From Candidatus Aenigmatarchaeota archaeon (GTDB taxonomy: Archaea > Aenigmatarchaeota > Aenigmatarchaeia > QMZP01 > QMZT01): DNA of 55,598 nucleotides. Made by a program: the position numbers and the translations under genes. The notes below the pieces were generated by a model. The model had not been told where the DNA came from. It made no database searches and saw only the letters and a list, made by a program, of their open reading frames with translations. Shown here one piece after another: positions 1-7,402 of this stretch (positions are counted from its first letter, which is position 1; each line of letters starts with the position of its first letter). The stretch spans positions 1 through 55,598 of the forward strand of contig JAFGDH010000010.1 in NCBI GenBank assembly GCA_016932215.1. The letters run 5' to 3'.

Positions 1-2
1 AT

Positions 3-14
3 AAAAAATTTAAG
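3..14 (+). promoter_or_regulatory. TATA-like box for the Lrp-type gene
   Basis: An A/T run centred about 27 bases before the ATG at 37 matches the usual archaeal TATA-to-start distance. No Shine-Dalgarno site lies between it and the ATG, so the transcript is probably leaderless. The upstream side is cut by the window edge. Confidence 0.45.
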
Positions 15-36
15 CTTATTTGTTATATTTTTACAT

Positions 37-1005
37 ATGATGACTGACAAACTCGACATGAAGATACTTCATGAGCTGGACATGAACGCCAGGCAAAGCG
101 TTAAGAGGATGGCAAAGAACCTGAGGAAGAACCGCGATGTTGTGGCTTACCGCATAAAACAGATGGAAAAATCCGGTATAATAGCGGGTTATTACTCTGT
201 GATCGACTTTTCGAAACTCGGATACATGCTTGTCAGGGTGTATGTAAAGCTCTGCAATGTCTCACCTGCGAAGGAGAAGGAAATATTAGGGTACCTAAAG
301 AGGGCGGGTTTCACTTTCTGGGTCGCGAAAACAGAAGGGGAATGGGATATTGTGATAGGGTGCATTTCAGGGAATTTCAGGGAATTCGAAAGGGACTGGG
401 AGGATTTTGAAAGGCTATACAGGAAGAACATCCACGAGAAGGATATTGCCGTATTTTCCGCGTTCGTCCACTTCACCAAGGATTACCTCGCATGCGGGAA
501 ACATGGAATAAGGAAACCTATTGTAACAGGAACCGGGAAGAAAACAAAGCTTGACCGGATGGACCTGAAACTGCTAAATGAGATTTCCTCGAATGCCAAA
601 ATATCACTTCTGGAACTTTCCGGAAAACTCGGCATGACATCCATGGCAGCCCGCTATCGCATAAAAAGACTTGAGAGGATGGGTGTGATACTCGGATACA
701 GGCCGGTCATAAGCAACGAGAAGCTCGGGATAAAATATTACAAACTGGATATGGAGCTGGAAGACATCCGAGTGAAGGAGAAACTGAGACAGTTCGTTTC
801 ATCCATACCCAACGTGATATACGAAGACCGAACCATAGGAGGGAGCGACTTCGAGTTTGATCTGGAAACTTTCAGCCACGAGGAGTTCATGGAAATATTG
901 AACAAGATAAGGTCGATGTTCCCGGGGAAGATCAGGACATACAAATACTATCTAACGACAAAGATACACAAGATACTCTACATTCCGAAGAAAATCAGCA
1001 AATGA
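37..1005 (+). CDS. Tandem Lrp/AsnC-type transcriptional regulator
   Basis: This 322-residue protein contains two consecutive Lrp-like halves. Each starts with a winged helix-turn-helix (residues about 5-55 and 175-225) with the family pattern 'LD..IL..L..NAR.S...MA..L' and 'YRIK.ME..GII.GY', followed by a ligand-binding-like alpha/beta segment. Ordinary Lrp/AsnC proteins are about 150 residues with one such unit, so this is a fused duplication that could bind DNA as an intramolecular dimer (inference). The target is unknown. ATG at 37 is chosen because it fits a leaderless start; ATG at 40 is equally possible. It converges on the small gene ending at 1008, only 2 bases away. Confidence 0.85.
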   Translation: MMTDKLDMKILHELDMNARQSVKRMAKNLRKNRDVVAYRIKQMEKSGIIAGYYSVIDFSKLGYMLVRVYVKLCNVSPAKEKEILGYLKRAGFTFWVAKTEGEWDIVIGCISGNFREFERDWEDFERLYRKNIHEKDIAVFSAFVHFTKDYLACGKHGIRKPIVTGTGKKTKLDRMDLKLLNEISSNAKISLLELSGKLGMTSMAARYRIKRLERMGVILGYRPVISNEKLGIKYYKLDMELEDIRVKEKLRQFVSSIPNVIYEDRTIGGSDFEFDLETFSHEEFMEILNKIRSMFPGKIRTYKYYLTTKIHKILYIPKKISK

Positions 1006-1007
1006 GA

Positions 1008-1262
1008 TCAGTCAAAAGGGTTGAAATTCCCTGCCCTGGATTCAAATTTCAGGTGATCATCCATGGCTTGGCCCGTATCGCCTTCTATATTACCAAGAAT
1101 AATATTATCAAACCTTTGCAGTGCCTGCTCCGCTTTGTAATTGTTATAACCCACGTTCCCGACCAGAAACATAGTGTACAGACCAACCCCTAACAAGAAC
1201 CTCTCTGACAGCACGTATTTCAGCGGCCGTAGCCTGTCGTATTTCCTGAGACATCTTCTCAT
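1008..1262 (-). CDS. Small single-pass membrane protein, unknown function
   Basis: An 84-residue protein with a basic N-terminus (about residues 1-20), one hydrophobic segment at about 22-40 and a hydrophilic acidic C-terminus, suggesting an inner-membrane protein with a short exposed domain. I do not recognise a family. A GGTGATC Shine-Dalgarno-like site (complement of 1265-1271) sits just upstream of the ATG, and the gene fits exactly between the stop of the Lrp-type gene and the DRG gene on the same strand, which supports it being real. It lies 50 bases downstream of the DRG stop and may be co-transcribed with it. Confidence 0.6.
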   Translation of the reverse strand: MRRCLRKYDRLRPLKYVLSERFLLGVGLYTMFLVGNVGYNNYKAEQALQRFDNIILGNIEGDTGQAMDDHLKFESRAGNFNPFD

Positions 1263-1312
1263 CCGATCACCAATTCGAAGAATTAGAATATGTGGTTCCT
1301 ACGTTTAAATGC

Positions 1313-2386
1313 TTATTCCAGGTGGAACTCCACTATGTCCATGTCCTGGAGTTCCTTGGAAGGGGAGACCCTCTGGCCCTCGAACTTCGACGACGGCCCC
1401 CATATCCTGGCGAACTCTACCTTCCACTCGTTGTGTATCTTGGAAGCGACCTTCTCTATGGTCGACCCCTTCTTCATTATCATCGGTTCGTTCATGTCCG
1501 GATCCTTCCCTATCCTCTTCATGTACACACGAATGAGACGCAGGTCGTCCCATATCATCTCCTTCAGGACGTCCAGGTTTTTCCCGTCCTTGGCCGAGAT
1601 GGGCAGCCATCCCTTCGTTTTGATCCTCTTCTTTTCGTCTTCGTCCAGAAGATCGGCCTTGTTGAAAACAACTATGGACGGGATGTAAACCCTGTTGCTG
1701 CAGAGGGAATCTATGAAACGGTCCACGTTCACGTTCTCGCGGATCAGGACTTCAGCATTATGGATTTTGTATTCGTTGAGTATGCTCTTGATCATCCGGT
1801 GATCGATGTACTTCAGTTTGACTGTCGATGAGATTCGCAGTCCTCCGCTTATCTCCCTTTTCACGAGGATGTCCGGTCTCCTCTGGTTCAGACGGAAGCC
1901 GGCGTTGTAAAGCTCCTTGTCCAGCATGCCTATCTGCTCGAATTTGTCCACCATTATGACTATGAGATCGGCGTTCCTCATTACGGACAGTATCTCCTTA
2001 CCCCTACCCTTCCCCGAAGAAGCGCCCTCGACTAATCCCGGGACGTCGAGAACCTGTATCTTCGCGGATTTGTATTCGAGAACACCTGGAATGACCTCCA
2101 GTGTGGTGAAATCATAATCCCCGATCTTGGAATCGACGTTGGTTATCTTGTTTATGAGCGTGGATTTGCCGACCGAAGGGAATCCTACGAGCAGTACGGT
2201 CGCGTCCCCGGATTTCTTGACAGAGTACTGCTTCCCGCCGACGCCTATTCCTTTCCTCCCCTCTTTGTCTTCTTTAAGCCTGGCCAGCTTCGCCTTCAGC
2301 TGGCCCACATGGTACTGCGTATGCTTGTTGTATTTGGTTTTCTGTATCTCCTCTTCCAGTGCCTTTATTTCCTCAGCCCTGTCCAT
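1313..2386 (-). CDS. DRG/Rbg-family developmentally regulated GTPase with TGS domain
   Basis: A 357-residue Obg-superfamily GTPase. Visible motifs are G1 GFPSVGKST (68-76), G3 DVPGL (114-118) and G4 NKAD (242-245), with the DRG-specific inserted helical domain between G3 and G4 and a C-terminal TGS domain (about 285-357). The basic N-terminal helix is also typical of the archaeal/eukaryotic DRG family, whose members associate with ribosomes and act in translation. Length matches the family. It is divergent from the antiporter gene; both promoters must lie in the AT-rich stretch 2400-2445. Confidence 0.93.
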   Translation of the reverse strand: MDRAEEIKALEEEIQKTKYNKHTQYHVGQLKAKLARLKEDKEGRKGIGVGGKQYSVKKSGDATVLLVGFPSVGKSTLINKITNVDSKIGDYDFTTLEVIPGVLEYKSAKIQVLDVPGLVEGASSGKGRGKEILSVMRNADLIVIMVDKFEQIGMLDKELYNAGFRLNQRRPDILVKREISGGLRISSTVKLKYIDHRMIKSILNEYKIHNAEVLIRENVNVDRFIDSLCSNRVYIPSIVVFNKADLLDEDEKKRIKTKGWLPISAKDGKNLDVLKEMIWDDLRLIRVYMKRIGKDPDMNEPMIMKKGSTIEKVASKIHNEWKVEFARIWGPSSKFEGQRVSPSKELQDMDIVEFHLE

Positions 2387-2455
2387 AAGACCGCCATATA
2401 CTGCTCTGAATAAGTCTTATTTATTGGAAAGAATAAATAATTATTAGGGATTTGC

Positions 2456-4108
2456 ATGGCATTACCGTTGCTTTTCGACGTCGGGGTGATAATATTCGTA
2501 TCAGCCATACTCGCGTACGCCGCCAGGATATTCAAGCAGCCGATAATAATCGCCTACGTCATCGCCGGCGTCATAATCGGTCCGGTGGGGCTCGGTTTCA
2601 TAACTAACGTCGAGGAAATCAACCTCCTTTCGGAACTGGGAATAGTATTCCTTCTTTTTTCGGTGGGTCTGGAGATAGACTTCCGTAAATTCAAGAACGT
2701 GGGTTTCGCCGCTATGACAGGCGGGGGAATACAGGTTCTCATTACCTTCCTCATAGGACTCGGGATAGCGGCGCTTTTCGGAATGGATATGATGCTCGGG
2801 GTTTATATCGGGCTGCTTCTCGCCTTCTCTTCAACCATGATAGTGACCAAGATGCTGGTCGACAGGGACGAGATAAGCACGCTGCACGGAAGGATAATGC
2901 TCGGGGTCCTACTTCTGCAGGACGTTGTGGCGGTGGTCGCCCTTCCGATGCTGAGCAACGCCACCAACATGCTTTCCATCGAATTCGTAGGCTCGATAAT
3001 AATGAAGGGCGTTGGTCTTTTCGCGATAGCCATAATACTGAACAAGTTCTTTTTCCCGAGAATACTCGATTACGCGGCCCAGAGGCATGACATATTCTTC
3101 ATAACCGCCATAGCCAACTGCTTCTTCTTCATAGGCGCGGCATACGTTCTGGATTTCTCGATAGCCATAGGCGGCTTTATCGCCGGGCTTTCCATGGCAA
3201 ATTTCCCGTACAATATCGAAATAGAGGGTGAGACGCACGCGTTAAGGGATTTCTTTTCGATAATATTCTTTTCCACGCTCGGGATGCAGCTGAACGTATG
3301 GATAATACAGAGCCAGCTGGCGCTTTTCATCGCCCTTCTCTTTATTATATTACTGATCAAGCCGGTGATACTCGGGCTGATCTACCTGTTCATGGGATAC
3401 GGCGGACGGACCTCGACGTACATAGGCCTCGGCCTGGGACAGGCAAGCGAGTTCATGTTCATAATAGCGGCGGAAGAGCTCAAGCTGGGAAACATGTCCC
3501 AGGACTTTTACTCCTTTTTGATCAGCCTTGTGGTAGTCTCGATAATGCTGACTCCGTACATGATGAAGGCCAAGGACGGACTGTACCAGTTCATTTCAAG
3601 GATAAGGTTTCCCATTTTCCACAGGAGTAAATGGACCCGCCCGAGCAGCATACACGAGATAGAGAACCCGCCGGAAAAGGAGATGAAGAATCATATTGTA
3701 ATATTCGGGGCCCACAGGATGGGGCAGAGGGTGGTTGAATATCTCAAGGAGAAGGAAGAAAAGTTCATAGTCGTCGAAAGGGACCCGGAGGTAGTTAAGT
3801 ACCTCGGAAGGAGGGGAGTGTACTGCGTGTACGGGGACGCTAACAACGAGGACATTCTCAAGAAAATATTTCTGAACGAGTCCAAGCTGGTAATACTGAC
3901 CATCCCTTACGCGGACATATCGTCCTTCGTCATAAGGAAGGCGAAAAGGGGAAACGAAAAGGTTAAGATACTCGCCCGCGCGCATTCGGAAATCGATTCG
4001 GAACGCCTGTACAAGGCCGGTGCAGACGTTGTGATAATACCGGAATTCGTTTCCGCCGAAAAGATTGTAAAGAAGATCGATCATTTCCTTCACGGTAAGG
4101 GGTTATAA
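2456..4108 (+). CDS. Kef-type cation:proton antiporter with RCK/TrkA-N domain
   Basis: A 550-residue membrane protein. Residues about 5-385 form the CPA2 transporter domain with roughly a dozen hydrophobic segments and the family's early 'YVIAG...GP.GLG' pattern. Residues about 415-550 form a cytoplasmic Rossmann-type RCK (TrkA-N) domain starting HIVIFGAHRMGQ, which in relatives binds nucleotides and gates K+/H+ or Na+/H+ exchange. An AGGGAT Shine-Dalgarno-like site precedes ATG 2456. The stop codon TAA shares one base with the ATG of the next gene (4108), so translation is likely coupled to the rRNA methylase. Confidence 0.93.
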   Translation: MALPLLFDVGVIIFVSAILAYAARIFKQPIIIAYVIAGVIIGPVGLGFITNVEEINLLSELGIVFLLFSVGLEIDFRKFKNVGFAAMTGGGIQVLITFLIGLGIAALFGMDMMLGVYIGLLLAFSSTMIVTKMLVDRDEISTLHGRIMLGVLLLQDVVAVVALPMLSNATNMLSIEFVGSIIMKGVGLFAIAIILNKFFFPRILDYAAQRHDIFFITAIANCFFFIGAAYVLDFSIAIGGFIAGLSMANFPYNIEIEGETHALRDFFSIIFFSTLGMQLNVWIIQSQLALFIALLFIILLIKPVILGLIYLFMGYGGRTSTYIGLGLGQASEFMFIIAAEELKLGNMSQDFYSFLISLVVVSIMLTPYMMKAKDGLYQFISRIRFPIFHRSKWTRPSSIHEIENPPEKEMKNHIVIFGAHRMGQRVVEYLKEKEEKFIVVERDPEVVKYLGRRGVYCVYGDANNEDILKKIFLNESKLVILTIPYADISSFVIRKAKRGNEKVKILARAHSEIDSERLYKAGADVVIIPEFVSAEKIVKKIDHFLHGKGL

Positions 4109-4938
4109 TGGACCTGCTTTCTCTGACAAAGGGCATTCTGGAAAATCACGGAATAAAACCAAACACGGAACTGGACCAGCATTTCATGGTAAACGAGAAC
4201 GTGCTGGAAAAGATTGTTAAAGAGGCGGACATAAAGACCGGAGAAAACGTGCTCGAGATCGGCCCGGGAACAGGCAATCTCACCAGGCTGTTATCGAAGG
4301 AGAAGGGAAATGTCACGATTATAGAAACCGACAAGGTCCTTTTCACCCTTTTACAGACATGGTTCAGCGGAAAGAAGATCCACCTGATAAACGGCAACGG
4401 GCTTGAATACGTCAGGAAGAACGATTTCGATAAACTTGTGAGCAACATCCCTTACGCCATATGCGAACCGCTGATAAAGGAACTCGTAAAGAAGGATTTC
4501 GGCAAGGCCGTCCTGACGATACCCAGCAGATTTTTCGCCAGGCTTACGGAAAGGGGCACTATGCTTTCACTGATTACAAGATGCTTTTTCTCGGCAGAAC
4601 TGGTATGCAGCGTGGGGAGGGACGATTTTTACCCGCAACCGGAAACCGATTCGGTGGTTGTCAGCATAAGGAAACTTGACCTGGATGATTACAGGGAAAA
4701 ACCCCTGGAATTCCTTTTCAGGGAGATAATGCTGCAGAGGACAAAGAAACTGGGTAACGCCCTGATGGAGGCGATAATCAATCTGAAGATGTTCCAGGGA
4801 TCCCCGACAACGAAAAGGAAAGCCAGATCCGCAATAAAAACTATGGGAATCAAGAGGTCACTCAGCGAGAAGAAGGTAAGGGATATGGATCACTGGGATT
4901 TCGAACTGCTGGAGAAAAAGCTGGACTTCGTTTTCTGA
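4108..4938 (+). CDS. ksgA: 16S rRNA adenine N6-dimethyltransferase (KsgA/Dim1)
   Basis: A 276-residue SAM-dependent methylase that dimethylates two adjacent adenosines in the 3' terminal hairpin of small-subunit rRNA. SAM-binding motif I is EIGPGTGN (50-57) and the catalytic motif IV is NIPY (113-116, the family's N(L/I)PY). The QHFMV segment near residue 24 is the usual N-terminal QNFL-like signature. The C-terminal helical RNA-binding domain is present, so the length is normal. It is the second gene of an operon with the antiporter (one-base overlap), a pairing without obvious functional logic. It converges on the KaiC-like gene with one base between stops. Confidence 0.95.
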   Translation: MDLLSLTKGILENHGIKPNTELDQHFMVNENVLEKIVKEADIKTGENVLEIGPGTGNLTRLLSKEKGNVTIIETDKVLFTLLQTWFSGKKIHLINGNGLEYVRKNDFDKLVSNIPYAICEPLIKELVKKDFGKAVLTIPSRFFARLTERGTMLSLITRCFFSAELVCSVGRDDFYPQPETDSVVVSIRKLDLDDYREKPLEFLFREIMLQRTKKLGNALMEAIINLKMFQGSPTTKRKARSAIKTMGIKRSLSEKKVRDMDHWDFELLEKKLDFVF

Positions 4939-4939
4939 G

Positions 4940-5632
4940 TCATTCCTTGAAATAAGCCTCTTCAGCCGGGTTTATTTTCACGCCGTTTTCGGTGATCTTG
5001 TACGGGTGGAGCTTGTTGGAATGGTTGGACGACTTCATTTTCCATACCTGGACCGCACGGTTGAACGCCAGGTTGTTCCTTTCGTAATAGAGAACCACCA
5101 CGCCGTCAGCAACGAATTCCTCCACACCGTGCCTGGATATCCCCTTGGTCCCGGGAACTATCTCGGAGACCATAAGTGTCGTGCAGTCGAGATTCCTCAA
5201 TATGGTGGAAAGGTTGAAGATCATCCTCCTAAGCTCCGCTTTGTCCCTTACATAAAGGCCGAGGGCAGAAATGGAGTCGATAACCACCCTGTGAGCGCCG
5301 GTATCCCTGATTTTTGATTCAAGAAGGTCGAATATCTCCTCCACGTGGTAAGGATCGTATTTGACGAAACTGAATTTGTTCATCCTCTCGAACTCCTCGA
5401 AATTCCACCCGAATTCCGCGGATGTCTTCCTTATGCTTTCCGATGTCTCTTCGAAGGAAAGGAATATGCCGTTCTCGTTGTGGCTCTTAAGGCCCTCGTA
5501 AACGTACTGGGTGCACATGGTCGTTTTGCCGGTACCAGGAGCACCGGAAAGGAGAATAATCTGCCCCTTGGGGATTCCTCCGCCTGAAATCTCGTCGAAA
5601 CCTGGAATTCCAGACTTAAGTCTTTTTATCAA
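4940..5632 (-). CDS. KaiC-like single-domain RecA-superfamily ATPase
   Basis: A 230-residue protein of the archaeal KaiC-like (PF06745-type) family. Walker A is GAPGTGKTT (30-38), paired catalytic glutamates follow at 61-62 in SFEE, and Walker B is RVVIDS (115-120). The C-terminal 'KM.SS.HS' segment matches the conserved 'R.S.H' region. Such single-domain proteins occur in many archaeal copies as signalling or regulatory ATPases; the partner here is unknown. The start is TTG at 5632, supported by a GGTGATCC Shine-Dalgarno-like site just upstream; no ATG start is available nearby. A second family member lies at 44127-44801. Confidence 0.88.
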   Translation of the reverse strand: MIKRLKSGIPGFDEISGGGIPKGQIILLSGAPGTGKTTMCTQYVYEGLKSHNENGIFLSFEETSESIRKTSAEFGWNFEEFERMNKFSFVKYDPYHVEEIFDLLESKIRDTGAHRVVIDSISALGLYVRDKAELRRMIFNLSTILRNLDCTTLMVSEIVPGTKGISRHGVEEFVADGVVVLYYERNNLAFNRAVQVWKMKSSNHSNKLHPYKITENGVKINPAEEAYFKE

Positions 5633-5705
5633 AGGATCACCCGCAATATTAATTTATTCTCCCTGTTCTTTTTATGCTTTCGAATAGCGGCGCATCTGTA
5701 TGAAG

Positions 5706-5987
5706 TTAAACCAGGCTCAGAAACAGGACAGCTATCATCGCTATCCCGACAACTACCAGAAGAAGTATGGTTTTTGCCGACTTGAAGAAGAATTTCGCCA
5801 GGAAGAAAACAACCAGCCCGATAATAACAACGGAGAATATGAACGTGGGCATTCCTCCTGCCTCCGATATTCCCATCAACCCGCCGAAGAATTCCTGGAA
5901 CAGAACGAAAAGGGACTGTATGGTTCCGATTGTATTATCTAAAAGGAGGAATATCATATCTATCAGCACGCTTAACGGGGAAGCCAT
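5706..5987 (-). CDS. Small membrane protein, unknown function
   Basis: A 93-residue hydrophobic protein with two or three probable transmembrane segments (about 5-35, 47-68, 73-92) and no recognisable domain. ATG at 5987 is preferred over the TTG one codon upstream because an AGGTGA Shine-Dalgarno-like site sits at the right distance; that site overlaps the TGA stop of the FEN1 gene. It is therefore the last gene of an operon with FEN1 and the Mth938-like protein. Function unknown. Confidence 0.7.
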   Translation of the reverse strand: MASPLSVLIDMIFLLLDNTIGTIQSLFVLFQEFFGGLMGISEAGGMPTFIFSVVIIGLVVFFLAKFFFKSAKTILLLVVVGIAMIAVLFLSLV

Positions 5988-5991
5988 CAAA

Positions 5992-7014
5992 TCACCTTAA
6001 CCACCTGTCCAGGCTGGAGCCTGTCCTTTCCCTTGCCTTTTTAATTTTGTCCAGCGTGGAATTTATCCTTTCCTCTGAAAAATCATGATCAACCAAGAAC
6101 TGCTTCGCTTTTTCCCAGTCCGGCTTCACGTCCGGAATGGAACAGCTTTCCGTGGGGGGATTCATGAAGAAGTCGTATATTTCCGACGGGGAGGCATCGA
6201 ATTCCCATTCTATCCCTCTCATAACGCCGTCAAGCGTCCGGTGTTCCTTAACCAGCTTAAGCGCGTTCTTCGGACCGATTCCCCTGACACCACCAGGGTT
6301 GTAATCCGTGCCGATGAGGATGCCCATTATTATCAGCTGTTCCCTGGTTATCCCAAGACCGGAAAGCACTGACTGGAGCTCCAGCAGCTCCGGCTTAACC
6401 TCTACGTACGCTTCCTTCCTGGCCACCTTCCTCTTTCCGGTTATCGAGAGGTTCCTTATCAATCTTGGTGACCCGAACATCAGGGAATCCCAGTCCTGGC
6501 TCGCCCCGGCCCATAAGCAATTTTCCTTCACTGTCCTTGCCATCTGCGCCTCGCCCTCGGAAGGGGCCTGAACACAAGCGACTCCCATGAAACCAAGAAG
6601 CTCTTTAACGCCTTCCCTCATCTCCATGGTAAACTTGGAGGTCGCCTGGGCGTAAAGCCTTATCTTTTCCTTGTCCCCTTCCTCTCTAGCCCTTTCCAGC
6701 TTCCCCATCGCCTCTTCCTTGATCACCCTGCGGGATTCGATTGTCCTGCTCTTGAAAGCCGGCGGGGTCCCGTCGAACACGTAGACAGGGGTTATCCCCG
6801 CTTCCATAAGTTTTGCGGTCCTGTAGAAGAATCCGGAATAGGCCGACGTTATTCTCCCTTTGGAATCCTTTAGCGGTTCTCCGGTGAACCTGTCCCGGAT
6901 TATGGAAAGGAACTGGTATGCCCAGTTGTATGCGTCTATCGCTATTTTTTTTCCGGAAAGCTGGCTGACATCGAAGTCTCTTCCCTTCATTATCTCGGTG
7001 ATCTGCACGCCCAT
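5992..7014 (-). CDS. fen: Flap endonuclease 1 (FEN1)
   Basis: A 340-residue structure-specific nuclease that removes 5' flaps during Okazaki-fragment maturation and repair. The metal-binding acidic residues of the XPG family are visible: D27 (AIDAYNW), D81 (VFDGTPP), E153 and E155 (PSEGEAQ), D174 and D176 (ASQDWDS) and D237 (IGTDYNPGG). Length and domain order (N region, I region, helix-hairpin-helix near residues 215-260) are typical of archaea. The C-terminus SSLDRWLR resembles a PCNA-interacting peptide but lacks the usual leading glutamine. It lies 12 bases downstream of the Mth938-like gene, in an operon. Confidence 0.97.
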   Translation of the reverse strand: MGVQITEIMKGRDFDVSQLSGKKIAIDAYNWAYQFLSIIRDRFTGEPLKDSKGRITSAYSGFFYRTAKLMEAGITPVYVFDGTPPAFKSRTIESRRVIKEEAMGKLERAREEGDKEKIRLYAQATSKFTMEMREGVKELLGFMGVACVQAPSEGEAQMARTVKENCLWAGASQDWDSLMFGSPRLIRNLSITGKRKVARKEAYVEVKPELLELQSVLSGLGITREQLIIMGILIGTDYNPGGVRGIGPKNALKLVKEHRTLDGVMRGIEWEFDASPSEIYDFFMNPPTESCSIPDVKPDWEKAKQFLVDHDFSEERINSTLDKIKKARERTGSSLDRWLR

Positions 7015-7026
7015 ATTACCACTAAA

Positions 7027-7368
7027 TTAGCAGGTTGAGTGTATTACGGCAACGACCTTTTTGCCTTCGTTCTGGAAGGCATTGAACATTTCTATCGCCT
7101 TCGGAGAGGTGTCAACAAAAACCTGGATGTTTTTCTCGTTTGCCAGTGCCTCCATGTCTTCGGAGACATTAACCACGCCTTCCACACCTGTTCCAATAAC
7201 GACCATCTCCGGATTTTTCGCTGCAATCTTGGAGAATTCCTCAACCCCGAACACGTGGGACTTTTCCCTGTATTCAATCCTTCCGTCCCACCAGACTGTC
7301 ATGTCCGAATAGTAAGTCTTGTTGTCTATCGTTATCTCACCGAACTTCATCGAGTTTATCTTAACCAT
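7027..7368 (-). CDS. Mth938/NDUFAF3-like domain protein
   Basis: A 113-residue protein matching the small alpha/beta Mth938 family (DUF498): 'G.I.I....Y..D..V' near the start, VIGTG.EG (about 58-65) and a C-terminal 'G..V.A.IH.TC' strand. Prokaryotic members are uncharacterised; mitochondrial relatives help assemble complex I, which says little about this one. It heads the FEN1 operon. An A/T box at about 7389-7398 sits 21-30 bases upstream of the ATG, consistent with a leaderless transcript. Confidence 0.85.
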   Translation of the reverse strand: MVKINSMKFGEITIDNKTYYSDMTVWWDGRIEYREKSHVFGVEEFSKIAAKNPEMVVIGTGVEGVVNVSEDMEALANEKNIQVFVDTSPKAIEMFNAFQNEGKKVVAVIHSTC

Positions 7369-7402
7369 GAGAATATCTTGTAGAACAAGAAATAAAATTC
7401 TT

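Noticed and set aside
1290-1831. Overlapping plus-strand frames of 132 and 179 residues
   Set aside because: They lie antisense to the DRG GTPase, whose motifs are unambiguous; no start signal or family match.
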